Source: Fidelibacterota bacterium
GTDB lineage: Bacteria; Fidelibacterota; Marinisomatia; Marinisomatales; TCS55
NCBI GenBank assembly: GCA_002713455.1
Contig: PASX01000036.1
Location: 27,276 to 32,648 of the forward strand
Length of the DNA stretch: 5,373 nucleotides
Direction of reading: 5' to 3'
Shown here piece by piece: positions 1-5,373 of this stretch. Each line of letters starts with the position of its first letter. The stretch's first letter is position 1. The position numbers and the translations under genes are program-made. The notes beneath the pieces are model-generated. The model did no database searches. It was not told the origin of the DNA and was given only the letters and a program-made list of their open reading frames with translations.

Positions 1-54
1 TTAGAAAAAAGAATAAATAGATATGATAAAATGGGCATTTTTTCAAAATCTTAA
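1..54 (+). CDS. C-terminal end of an unidentified protein (possibly AccA, acetyl-CoA carboxylase alpha subunit)
   Basis: Frame 1 is open from the window edge to a TAA at 52-54, giving the tail LEKRINRYDKMGIFSKS; the other two forward frames are closed by stops within the first 20 bases. The TAA shares its last base with the ATG of the next gene (TAATG), a junction used again further right in the window, which supports real coding. The R-x-x-[RK]-[YF]-x-[KR]-[MI]-G pattern resembles what I recall of the extreme C-terminus of acetyl-CoA carboxylase carboxyltransferase alpha subunits, and a fatty-acid gene would suit a thioesterase neighbour. Seventeen residues cannot settle this, so the name is only a suggestion. 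The 5' part lies outside the window. Confidence 0.55.
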   Translation, partial: LEKRINRYDKMGIFSKS

Positions 55-464
55 TGATAAAATTTGATTATCACACAAAAGTCTATTATAAAGATATTGA
101 TCAAATGGGTATTGTTTATTACGCACGATATTTTGAATTTTTTGAAGAAGCTCGTACTGAATTACTATCAAGTATCGGTTTAATTGTTACTAAAATTGAG
201 GACGAAGGATATTTTATTCCGGTTGTCTCAGCAAGTTGCGATTATAAAGAGGGAGCTCATTTTGAAGATAAAATTATTATTTCTACTAAAATAAAAAATA
301 TTCCATCAGCTCGTTTGAAAATAGAATATGAGGTCTTTAGAAAAAAAGACAGTAAGCTTTTAGCTAAAGGTCATACTGTTCATGCTTTTATAAGCAAGGA
401 GGGTAAGCCTAAACGCCCCCCTCAGTTTTTTTTGGATAAATTAAACTCTGTTATTTTTGATTAA
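54..464 (+). CDS. Acyl-CoA thioesterase, YbgC/FadM (4-hydroxybenzoyl-CoA thioesterase-like) family
   Basis: This is a 136-residue single hot-dog-fold protein, the usual length for the family, expected to hydrolyse an acyl-CoA thioester in the cytoplasm as a homotetramer or dimer. The N-terminal signature is clear: Y12-x-D14-x-D16-x-x-G19-I20-V21-Y22 followed by Y26 and the E31-E32-A33-R34-T35-E36 helix. D16 aligns with the catalytic aspartate of the family, and the central hot-dog helix begins just after it. The start is the ATG overlapping the upstream stop (TAATG), so translation is probably coupled; there is no Shine-Dalgarno sequence. In proteobacteria YbgC sits with tol-pal and prefers short acyl-CoA or acts with phospholipid enzymes; here there is no tol-pal context, so the substrate is unknown. 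FadM-like long-chain activity is an alternative. The last 14 bp overlap the end of the opposing transporter gene. Confidence 0.9.
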   Translation: MIKFDYHTKVYYKDIDQMGIVYYARYFEFFEEARTELLSSIGLIVTKIEDEGYFIPVVSASCDYKEGAHFEDKIIISTKIKNIPSARLKIEYEVFRKKDSKLLAKGHTVHAFISKEGKPKRPPQFFLDKLNSVIFD

Positions 465-1326
465 CCAAGTATACTCCTAATACTGCTAGGCCACCACCCA
501 ATATTGTTGTTGTAGCAAGTTCTTCTCCTAAAAAAATAACTGAAAATGCCAATGCGCTCACTGGAACAAGATACATAAATGAAGATGTTTTGTTTGAACC
601 AATCTTCATTGTAGCTAAAAAGAAAATAGTGGTTCCAAAACCTAATGATAGTGATGATATAACTAAAAAATTCAACCAAAAAATCCAATCAAAACTAATT
701 ATATCAAAGAGTGAGCTCATAGGCGTTATGGGTGTAACTAAAATAATTGCAACAATATAAATCCACATGCTGAAATTGACTGCATTTAGTTCTGATTTTG
801 CTTTTTGAGTGCATATAGTGGCACCAGCCCATACAATTGCTGCAATAATATAATAAAGATTTCCAGATCTTGATAAATCCAGAAAACTAATATTCCAAAT
901 ATTTAATAATATAGTTCCTCCAACAACTCCCAAAATAATGCCTAAAATCTCATTTTTTTTAATTTGTTCTTTAAATGTTATCCTCGCTAATCCAATAGTT
1001 ACTAATGGACTTAGTGTTGGAACAATAACACCTCCTATCCCAGCTAATCCCAGTTGTGTTCCTTTTAAATAGTTGTAATTATATCCGACTAAGCAAATCG
1101 AAGCGATCAAAACATATTTGAATGTTTTTTTTGGCCATAATAATTTTATTTTTAATAACTGCATTATTGGTATCATTGTTATAGCACCAAAAAAGAAACG
1201 CCAAATCATAAGCAGTTCTGCATCAGCATACTTTCCTACAACTTTTGCGCTTGGCCATGAAATCCCCCAGACAAACATTGCTATTGCTAAAAGAATATAT
1301 AATTTTATGTTTGAATTAGAATTCAA
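451..1326 (-). CDS. EamA/DMT-superfamily inner-membrane transporter (substrate unknown)
   Basis: The 291-residue product is almost wholly hydrophobic, with about ten predicted membrane helices: roughly 8-29, 38-58, 68-87, 93-114, 127-144, 156-173, 184-203, 213-238, 247-266 and 272-288. It has the two-repeat layout of EamA proteins (drug/metabolite transporter superfamily). Typical motifs are W20-G21-I-S-W near the end of helix 1, I-V-P-T-L-S-P (101-107) in helix 4 of repeat 1, and L-V-P-V-S-A (253-258) followed by L-G-E-E-L and a glycine-rich last helix in repeat 2. Members export or import amino acids, nucleobases and other small metabolites; the sequence does not say which. The start is a TTG at 1326-1324 on the minus strand. 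No in-frame ATG or GTG lies between it and the upstream in-frame stop at 1359-1357, and the next ATG (residue 17) would cut away half of helix 1. No Shine-Dalgarno sequence is visible. Confidence 0.9.
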   Translation of the reverse strand: MNSNSNIKLYILLAIAMFVWGISWPSAKVVGKYADAELLMIWRFFFGAITMIPIMQLLKIKLLWPKKTFKYVLIASICLVGYNYNYLKGTQLGLAGIGGVIVPTLSPLVTIGLARITFKEQIKKNEILGIILGVVGGTILLNIWNISFLDLSRSGNLYYIIAAIVWAGATICTQKAKSELNAVNFSMWIYIVAIILVTPITPMSSLFDIISFDWIFWLNFLVISSLSLGFGTTIFFLATMKIGSNKTSSFMYLVPVSALAFSVIFLGEELATTTILGGGLAVLGVYLVNQK

Positions 1327-1430
1327 TGATAAATAAACTATTTTTAGGCATTTATATTAATACGTCCATTGAGAATGATTGAATTATCGTCGTAATTTTA
1401 ATTTCAACTTATCATCATGCGAAGGAATTT
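1327..1430. promoter_or_regulatory. Divergent intergenic region between the EamA transporter and yebC; expected to hold both promoters
   Basis: This is the only gap over 25 bp in the window, and it separates two divergently transcribed genes, so both promoters should lie here. For yebC the best sigma70-like match I find is TTGAGA at 1369-1374 (five of six bases of TTGACA), but the best -10 after it is a poor TAATTT at 1393-1398, 18 bp away. For the transporter, the minus strand has TATAAA at 1356-1351 with no convincing -35. If the host uses a Bacteroidota-type sigma factor, other elements would apply. The region is AT-rich with no hairpin, direct repeat or operator-like palindrome that stood out by eye. 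Confidence 0.45.
1421..1426 (+). promoter_or_regulatory. Ribosome binding site of yebC
   Basis: GAAGGA ends four bases before the yebC ATG. It is the only clear Shine-Dalgarno-like sequence in front of any start in the window. The spacing is slightly short but workable. It may matter because yebC is the first gene of the apparent operon and cannot rely on coupling to an upstream gene. Confidence 0.5.
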
Positions 1431-2165
1431 ATGGCAGGTCATAGCAAATGGGCTAATATCAAACACAAAAAAGCTGCCCAAGATGCAAAAAGAGGTAAAG
1501 TCTTTACCAAAATAATTAAAGAGTTAATGGTTTCTGCAAAAAGTGGTGGAAGCGATCCAGAAGCTAATCCGAGATTGAGGCAGGCTATTTCTTCTGCGAA
1601 GGCTGCTAATATGCCTAATGATACTATAAAGCGGGCGGTTCAAAAGGGTGCTGGCGAACTGGAAGGGGTAGATTATGAAGAAACAACATATGAAGCCTTT
1701 GGTCCAGGCGGAGTTGCTATTATATTGGATGTAATGACGGATAATAAAAATAGAACTGTTGCTGAGATACGTCACTTAATGACAAAATATGGTGGAACTC
1801 TTGGAGAAAATGGATCAGTTTCTTGGATGTTTGAAAAATTAGGTCAAGTCACTATATCAGCAAATGGTCATGATGAAAATAAAGTTTTTGAGGAAGCTTT
1901 GGAAGCTGGAGCTGATGATTTTATTTTTTCTGATAATGTTTTTATAATTACTGCTAAACCAACAAATACAGTTGATGTTTCTGATAAATTAATTGAAAAA
2001 GGTTATAATGTAATTTCTTCTGAAATAGAGATGGTTCCAAAAAATACGTTGAAGGTCAAAGGTGATGATATAAAGAAATTAATTAATTTAATTGAGCACC
2101 TCGAAGAACATGATGATATTCAAAATATCTATTCTAATTTTGAGGTTGATGATGCTGAAATATAA
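1431..2165 (+). CDS. yebC: YebC/PmpR family protein (TACO1 homologue), translation factor or regulator
   Basis: A full-length 244-residue YebC family protein. The start is fixed by the near-invariant opening MAGHSKWANIKHKKAAQDAKR, followed by a lysine/arginine-rich helical first domain (about 1-75) with the conserved R47-L-R-Q-A and A-K-A-A-N-M-P-N-D-T-I stretches. The remaining two domains contain the typical Y-E-A-F-G-P-G-G-V-A-I block (about 87-97), N-x-x-N-R-T-V-A-E-I-R, G-G-T-L-G-E-N-G-S-V-S-W-M-F, and E-A-L-E-A-G-A-D-D. The family was long called a transcriptional regulator (PmpR, controlling quorum sensing in Pseudomonas). Mitochondrial TACO1 activates COX1 translation, and more recent work on YebC-type proteins points to a role at the ribosome, so DNA regulation should not be assumed. 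It leads the operon; ruvC follows after 20 bp, an association common across bacteria, although no biochemical link to recombination is established. Confidence 0.97.
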   Translation: MAGHSKWANIKHKKAAQDAKRGKVFTKIIKELMVSAKSGGSDPEANPRLRQAISSAKAANMPNDTIKRAVQKGAGELEGVDYEETTYEAFGPGGVAIILDVMTDNKNRTVAEIRHLMTKYGGTLGENGSVSWMFEKLGQVTISANGHDENKVFEEALEAGADDFIFSDNVFIITAKPTNTVDVSDKLIEKGYNVISSEIEMVPKNTLKVKGDDIKKLINLIEHLEEHDDIQNIYSNFEVDDAEI

Positions 2166-2185
2166 TTGAATTTTTATTTACCTTT

Positions 2186-2674
2186 ATGTCAAACATACAA
2201 AGAATAATTGGTGTGGATCCTGGCTTAACTATTACTGGCTTTGGAATTTTAGATCACAAAAAAGATCAAATTCGTCTAATTGCTCACGGAACGATAAAGC
2301 CACCAAGCCAAGAATCTCTTCCAAATCGACTAAAATATTTAAATAGCCATATGAAAGAATTGATAGAAAAATTTGATCCCTTTATAATGGCTATTGAAGA
2401 TACGTTTTATAGTATTAATGTAAAATCAGCTCTTTTATTGGGTCAAGCAAGAGGCGTTTTGCTTCTGGCGGCAGCTTCAATGGAGATTCCATCAGCTTCA
2501 TATGCTCCCCGTAAAGTAAAGCAATCTGTTGCAGGTAATGGAGCTGCAGATAAAAAACAAGTACAGTATATGGTTCAGCAAATATTGAATATGGATAAGC
2601 CACCTAAGCCATTAGACGTTTCTGATGCATTAGCAGTTGCTCTATGTCATATAAATCAAAATAAATATTTATGA
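2186..2674 (+). CDS. ruvC: Crossover junction endodeoxyribonuclease RuvC
   Basis: RuvC is the homodimeric Holliday-junction resolvase that nicks two strands symmetrically, with Mg2+, in the RuvABC complex at the end of homologous recombination and fork repair. The 162 residues are close to the usual 160-175. The RNase H-like active site is complete: D11 in G-V-D-P-G, E71 in A-I-E-D, and the pair D144 and D147 in D-V-S-D-A-L-A-V-A. The aromatic F74 after the second acid and the S81-A-L-L-L-G-Q-A-R-G block match the family, as does the DNA-contacting A107-P-R-K-V-K-Q-S-V-A-G-N-G segment. The start lies 20 bp after yebC and gives the normal short lead before I-I-G-V-D-P-G; it has no Shine-Dalgarno sequence (the preceding bases are T-rich). 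The end overlaps ruvA by 4 bp (ATGA). Confidence 0.97.
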   Translation: MSNIQRIIGVDPGLTITGFGILDHKKDQIRLIAHGTIKPPSQESLPNRLKYLNSHMKELIEKFDPFIMAIEDTFYSINVKSALLLGQARGVLLLAAASMEIPSASYAPRKVKQSVAGNGAADKKQVQYMVQQILNMDKPPKPLDVSDALAVALCHINQNKYL

Positions 2675-3279
2675 GTTTAATTGATTCCATATCAGGAAAA
2701 CTTTTATCTAAGAGTCCTGCTGAAGCTGTTTTGGATATAAGTGGAATTAGATTTCGAATAAATATTTCACTATCAACATACGAAAATCTTCCAGATAATG
2801 GTACAGATGTTGAGATATTAACTTATTTACATGTTAAAGAAGACCTTTTAGTTCTTTATGGATTTAAAGATCTATCTGAAAGGTCACTTTTTATTCATTT
2901 AAATTCAGTCAGTGGTATAGGGCCGAGATCGGCAATGAATATTCTTTCAGGAACGGATCCAAATAAATTTAAAAATCAAATTATTGATGGGGATGTAAAA
3001 TCACTTACAGTTATTCCGGGAATTGGGACAAAAACAGCAAAGAGAATTATTGTTGAACTAAGAGAAAATTTTATTGAAAATAGTTTAAGTAAAAATGAAC
3101 TTGGATTTTCAGACGATGATACCAAAAATGCTTTAATTAAAGATGTAAATAGTGCTCTGCAGTCACTTGGCTATAAAACAAATCAAATAAATAACACTTT
3201 ATCAGAATTAAATAAAAGGGGAGAATTAACTGGTAGTATTGAAGAGGTAATCCGAAAAGCACTATCAAAAATGATTTAA
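2671..3279 (+). CDS. ruvA: Holliday junction branch migration protein RuvA
   Basis: RuvA tetramers bind the four-way junction as a flat platform, load the RuvB hexameric motors and leave room for RuvC. The 202 residues match the standard length. Domain I (about 1-64) is the OB fold, ending in H-V-K-E57-D58 and L-Y-G-F; E57/D58 align with the acidic pin that helps hold the junction open. Domain II (about 66-132) has two helix-hairpin-helix motifs, V-S-G-I-G-P-R (80-86) and I-P-G-I-G-T-K-T-A (115-123). A variable acidic linker with D-D-D near 147-149 precedes domain III (about 153-202), the small helical domain that contacts RuvB, with A-L-x-x-L-G-Y. The opening MSLIDSISGKL replaces the more usual M-I-G-x-L-x-G, a modest variation. 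Its ATG lies in the ruvC stop (ATGA), so the two are probably translationally coupled. No ruvB follows. Confidence 0.97.
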   Translation: MSLIDSISGKLLSKSPAEAVLDISGIRFRINISLSTYENLPDNGTDVEILTYLHVKEDLLVLYGFKDLSERSLFIHLNSVSGIGPRSAMNILSGTDPNKFKNQIIDGDVKSLTVIPGIGTKTAKRIIVELRENFIENSLSKNELGFSDDDTKNALIKDVNSALQSLGYKTNQINNTLSELNKRGELTGSIEEVIRKALSKMI

Positions 3280-3284
3280 TTTTT

Positions 3285-4478
3285 ATGAAATACGCTAAAC
3301 AAATAACAAATTTGGGCACTGAAACAGCTTTTGCAGTTTCAGCTCAAGCTAAAGATTGGGCAAGTAAGGGTCATAAAGTATATCCTTTTCATCTTGGTGA
3401 TTTAAATTTTAAAACACCTTCAAATATTATTGAAGCTACTATGAGAGCTATTCAAGAAGGGAAGACAGGATACTGCCCTTCAGAGGGTATTTTACCATTA
3501 AGAGAAGCATTGGCTCATGATGTAGGTTCTCGAAGAGGTGTAATATATGGTCCAGATAATGTAGCAATTCAGCCTGGAGGTAAACCAACAATTGGAAAAT
3601 TTATTGCAGCAATAATGAACCCTGGAGATGAAGTTTTATACCCTAATCCTGGATATCCAATCTATGAATCGCAAATAGAGTACCAAGGCGGTCGGGCTTT
3701 GCCTTATGATTATATTAAAACAGAAAATGGATTTGATATCAATATCCAAAAAATAAAAGATTCAATATCAAATAAAACAGTTGCACTTATATATAATAAC
3801 TATCAAAATCCTATTTCTGCAGAATCTTCAAAAGAAGAAATGGAGGAAATTGCTAAGATTGCAATTGAAAATAATCTATGGGTACTAGCGGATGATGCAT
3901 ATTATGAAATAAAATATGACGGTAAATCTAGGTCAATTGTTGAAATCCCTGGAATGAGAGACCGAACTGTAGTTTTGTACACGTTTTCAAAGAAATATGC
4001 CATGACTGGATGGCGAGTAGGTGGGTCTATTGGTCCAGAAAAAATTATAAAAATTATTTCAAAATTAAATGTAAATGCTGAATCTTGTACAACTCATTTT
4101 ATTCAAGATGCGATGGTTGAAGCGCTCAATGGTGATCAATCTGGTCCGAATGAAATTTTGAGACGCTTAAAAAAACGTAGAGATGTTGCAGTTTCTGGAC
4201 TTAACGCGATCGATGGAATAGAAATTTCTACCCCTGAATCGACTTTTTATTTATTTCCAAAAGTAAATGAGATTCTGAAAAGGAAAGGATTTGAATCTGT
4301 TGAAAAGCTTCAATTAGGGGCTTTAAAAAATGCTAATGTCTCATTTTGTACTCGAGATCATTTTGGCAGACCTCAACAAGATGAAGTAGATTATTATATA
4401 CGGTTTGCATATTCTGGCATATCTGCAGAAGATATTGAAGAAGGATTGAAAAAATTGAAAACTTATTTTGAAGATTAA
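3285..4478 (+). CDS. Class I/II PLP-dependent aminotransferase (aspartate aminotransferase-like; substrate unassigned)
   Basis: A complete 397-residue fold-type I aminotransferase of the AspAT superfamily. Visible landmarks: G-D near 38-39; the substrate/PLP loop Q-P-G-G-K (96-100); N-P-G-Y-P (121-125); N175 in the N-x-Q-N-P segment; D203 and Y206 in D-D-A-Y, which contact the PLP ring nitrogen and phenolic oxygen; K236 in T-F-S-K-K-Y-A-M-T-G-W-R, the Schiff-base lysine; R244, the phosphate ligand; and R373 in Y-I-R-F-A-Y-S-G, expected to bind the substrate alpha-carboxylate. The usual N-P-x-N-P-T-G loop reads N-N-Y-Q-N-P-I-S here. It probably moves an amino group between an amino acid and a 2-oxo acid in the cytosol; aspartate, alanine, aromatic or diaminopimelate-pathway substrates cannot be separated by eye. 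It starts 5 bp after ruvA and overlaps gcvT by one base, so it looks like an operon member. No Shine-Dalgarno sequence is seen. Confidence 0.92.
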   Translation: MKYAKQITNLGTETAFAVSAQAKDWASKGHKVYPFHLGDLNFKTPSNIIEATMRAIQEGKTGYCPSEGILPLREALAHDVGSRRGVIYGPDNVAIQPGGKPTIGKFIAAIMNPGDEVLYPNPGYPIYESQIEYQGGRALPYDYIKTENGFDINIQKIKDSISNKTVALIYNNYQNPISAESSKEEMEEIAKIAIENNLWVLADDAYYEIKYDGKSRSIVEIPGMRDRTVVLYTFSKKYAMTGWRVGGSIGPEKIIKIISKLNVNAESCTTHFIQDAMVEALNGDQSGPNEILRRLKKRRDVAVSGLNAIDGIEISTPESTFYLFPKVNEILKRKGFESVEKLQLGALKNANVSFCTRDHFGRPQQDEVDYYIRFAYSGISAEDIEEGLKKLKTYFED

Positions 4479-5373
4479 TGAATAAAACTCCTCTTTATGA
4501 AAAGCATATTGAATTAAATGCAAAATTAGTTGATTTTGCAGACTATAAAATGCCCATTCAATATTCTGGCATTACCAAAGAGCATCTTGCCGTACGTGAA
4601 TCTGCAGGCATTTTTGATGTAAGTCACATGGGAGAAATTATTATTTCAGGAAAAGGGGCAGAAGATTTTCTTGAATTTATAACTATTAATGATATCAGTT
4701 CTTTAGAGCCATGGCAAGTTCAATATTCAGCAATGTGTTTTGAAGATGGTGGTATAGTTGACGATCTACTTATTTATAAATATCCTGATTATTTCATGTT
4801 AGTAGTAAACTGCTCAAATACAGCTAAAGACTTTGATTGGCTTATGGCTCACAAGCCTAAAGATGTTAATATAATTGATCTTAGTCAAAAAATAGGATTG
4901 ATTGCACTTCAAGGTCCCAAATCGCGTGAAATACTTAATGGGATAATAGATATTGATATTAATAAGTTGAAGTTTTATCGATTTGAGATTGCAAATTTTG
5001 ATAATTTTTCATTTACAATTTCCAGGACAGGATATACTGGAGAACTGGGTTATGAAATATATGCGGATAACGAAAACATAGTACATATTTGGGATTTTAT
5101 TATGACAGCGGGTTCTGATATAATTCATCCTGCTGGACTTGGTTGCAGAGACACCCTTCGGCTAGAAATGAAATATGCATTATATGGCAATGATATTGAT
5201 GATAATACAAATCCAATAGAAGCGGGACTAGGCTGGATAACTAAATTAGATAAAAAAAACAACTTTATTGGTAAAGATTCTCTTGAAAAAATAAATAATT
5301 CATTAGATCGATATTTAGTATGTATTAAAATGGTTGATAGAGGTATTCCAAGAAAAGGTTATGAACTTTTATA
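4478..5373 (+). CDS. gcvT: Aminomethyltransferase, glycine cleavage system T protein (3' end cut by window edge)
   Basis: The reading frame is open from the ATG at 4478 to the right edge, giving 298 of the roughly 360-370 residues usual for GcvT, so the end of the C-terminal barrel domain is missing only because the window stops. GcvT takes the aminomethyl group from the lipoyl arm of H protein, releases ammonia and makes 5,10-methylenetetrahydrofolate. Seen in order: the N-terminal L-Y-E-K-H and F-A-D-Y-K-M-P-I-Q-Y; R40-x-x-A-G-I-F-D-V-S-H-M-G-E (40-53); G-G-I-V-D-D (91-96), which includes the catalytic aspartate; A-L-Q-G-P-K-S (143-149); the folate-site R-T-G-Y-T-G-E189-x-G-Y-E; and G-L-G-C-R224-D-T-L-R-L-E. 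F-A-D-Y-K replaces the more common F-A-G-W-E. The start shares one base with the aminotransferase stop (TAATG), implying coupling. These motifs favour true GcvT over YgfZ or dimethylglycine dehydrogenase-type relatives. gcvH and gcvP are not within view. Confidence 0.95.
   Translation, partial: MNKTPLYEKHIELNAKLVDFADYKMPIQYSGITKEHLAVRESAGIFDVSHMGEIIISGKGAEDFLEFITINDISSLEPWQVQYSAMCFEDGGIVDDLLIYKYPDYFMLVVNCSNTAKDFDWLMAHKPKDVNIIDLSQKIGLIALQGPKSREILNGIIDIDINKLKFYRFEIANFDNFSFTISRTGYTGELGYEIYADNENIVHIWDFIMTAGSDIIHPAGLGCRDTLRLEMKYALYGNDIDDNTNPIEAGLGWITKLDKKNNFIGKDSLEKINNSLDRYLVCIKMVDRGIPRKGYELL

Noticed and set aside
461..688. A 75-codon minus-strand open frame
   Set aside because: It lies wholly inside the transporter gene in another frame, shows no family features, and the transporter frame has ten clear membrane helices.
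1118..1336. A 72-codon plus-strand open frame opposite the start of the transporter
   Set aside because: It is antisense to helices 1-3 of the transporter; its composition looks like a mirror of hydrophobic codons and it has no recognisable motif.
1327..1430. Riboswitch, attenuator or small RNA in the only intergenic gap
   Set aside because: At 104 AT-rich bases with promoters for both directions to fit in, I saw no paired elements or conserved-looking core to support one.
1524..1775. An 83-codon minus-strand open frame
   Set aside because: It is antisense to a strongly conserved part of yebC and has no independent support.
2166..2185. Possible terminator or promoter between yebC and ruvC
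   Set aside because: The 20-bp gap is T-rich but has no stem, and the genes form a widely conserved cluster, so read-through is more likely.
4341..4523. A 60-codon minus-strand open frame spanning the aminotransferase/gcvT junction
   Set aside because: It is antisense to two well-supported coding regions and shows no domain or ribosome binding site.
5340..5373. Truncation or pseudogene at the end of gcvT
   Set aside because: The frame is still open with good motifs at the last base of the window; the missing C-terminus is a window-edge effect.
1..5373. A novel defence, mobile or secretion system
   Set aside because: All complete genes belong to recognisable housekeeping families with intact motifs; there are no integrases, transposases, inverted or tandem repeats, or foreign-looking islands visible.

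Overview
The window is an AT-rich stretch of bacterial chromosome packed with housekeeping genes. It holds five complete plus-strand genes, one complete minus-strand gene, and one truncated gene at each edge. There are no RNA genes, mobile elements, CRISPR arrays or long repeats that I can see. The low GC, the very short or overlapping gene junctions and the near absence of Shine-Dalgarno sequences suggest a streamlined, probably marine or host-independent bacterium. A Marinimicrobia (SAR406)-like or Bacteroidota-related lineage would fit, but this is impression rather than proof; no taxonomic marker gene such as rRNA is present.

Left part (1-1326): the last 17 codons of an unnamed gene, perhaps accA, run into a hot-dog acyl-CoA thioesterase of the YbgC/FadM family through a TAATG stop/start overlap. 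The thioesterase converges on, and overlaps by 14 bp, a minus-strand 10-helix EamA/DMT-family transporter. The only sizeable non-coding stretch is the 104 bp between the divergent transporter and yebC (1327-1430). It must carry the promoters for both directions.

Right part (1431-5373): a probable single operon reads yebC, ruvC, ruvA, a class I/II PLP-dependent aminotransferase and gcvT, with junctions of +20 bp, a 4-bp ATGA overlap, +5 bp and a 1-bp TAATG overlap. The yebC-ruvC-ruvA order is a widespread bacterial arrangement. RuvA and RuvC are two of the three parts of the Holliday-junction machine; the motor gene ruvB is not next to them here, and amino-acid/one-carbon genes follow instead. 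GcvT is the aminomethyltransferase (T protein) of the glycine cleavage system and runs off the right edge after 298 codons.

All catalytic motifs I could check in RuvC, RuvA, the aminotransferase and GcvT are intact. I see no evidence for a novel defence, mobile or regulatory system; the findings below are modest points about gene arrangement, start sites and motif variation.
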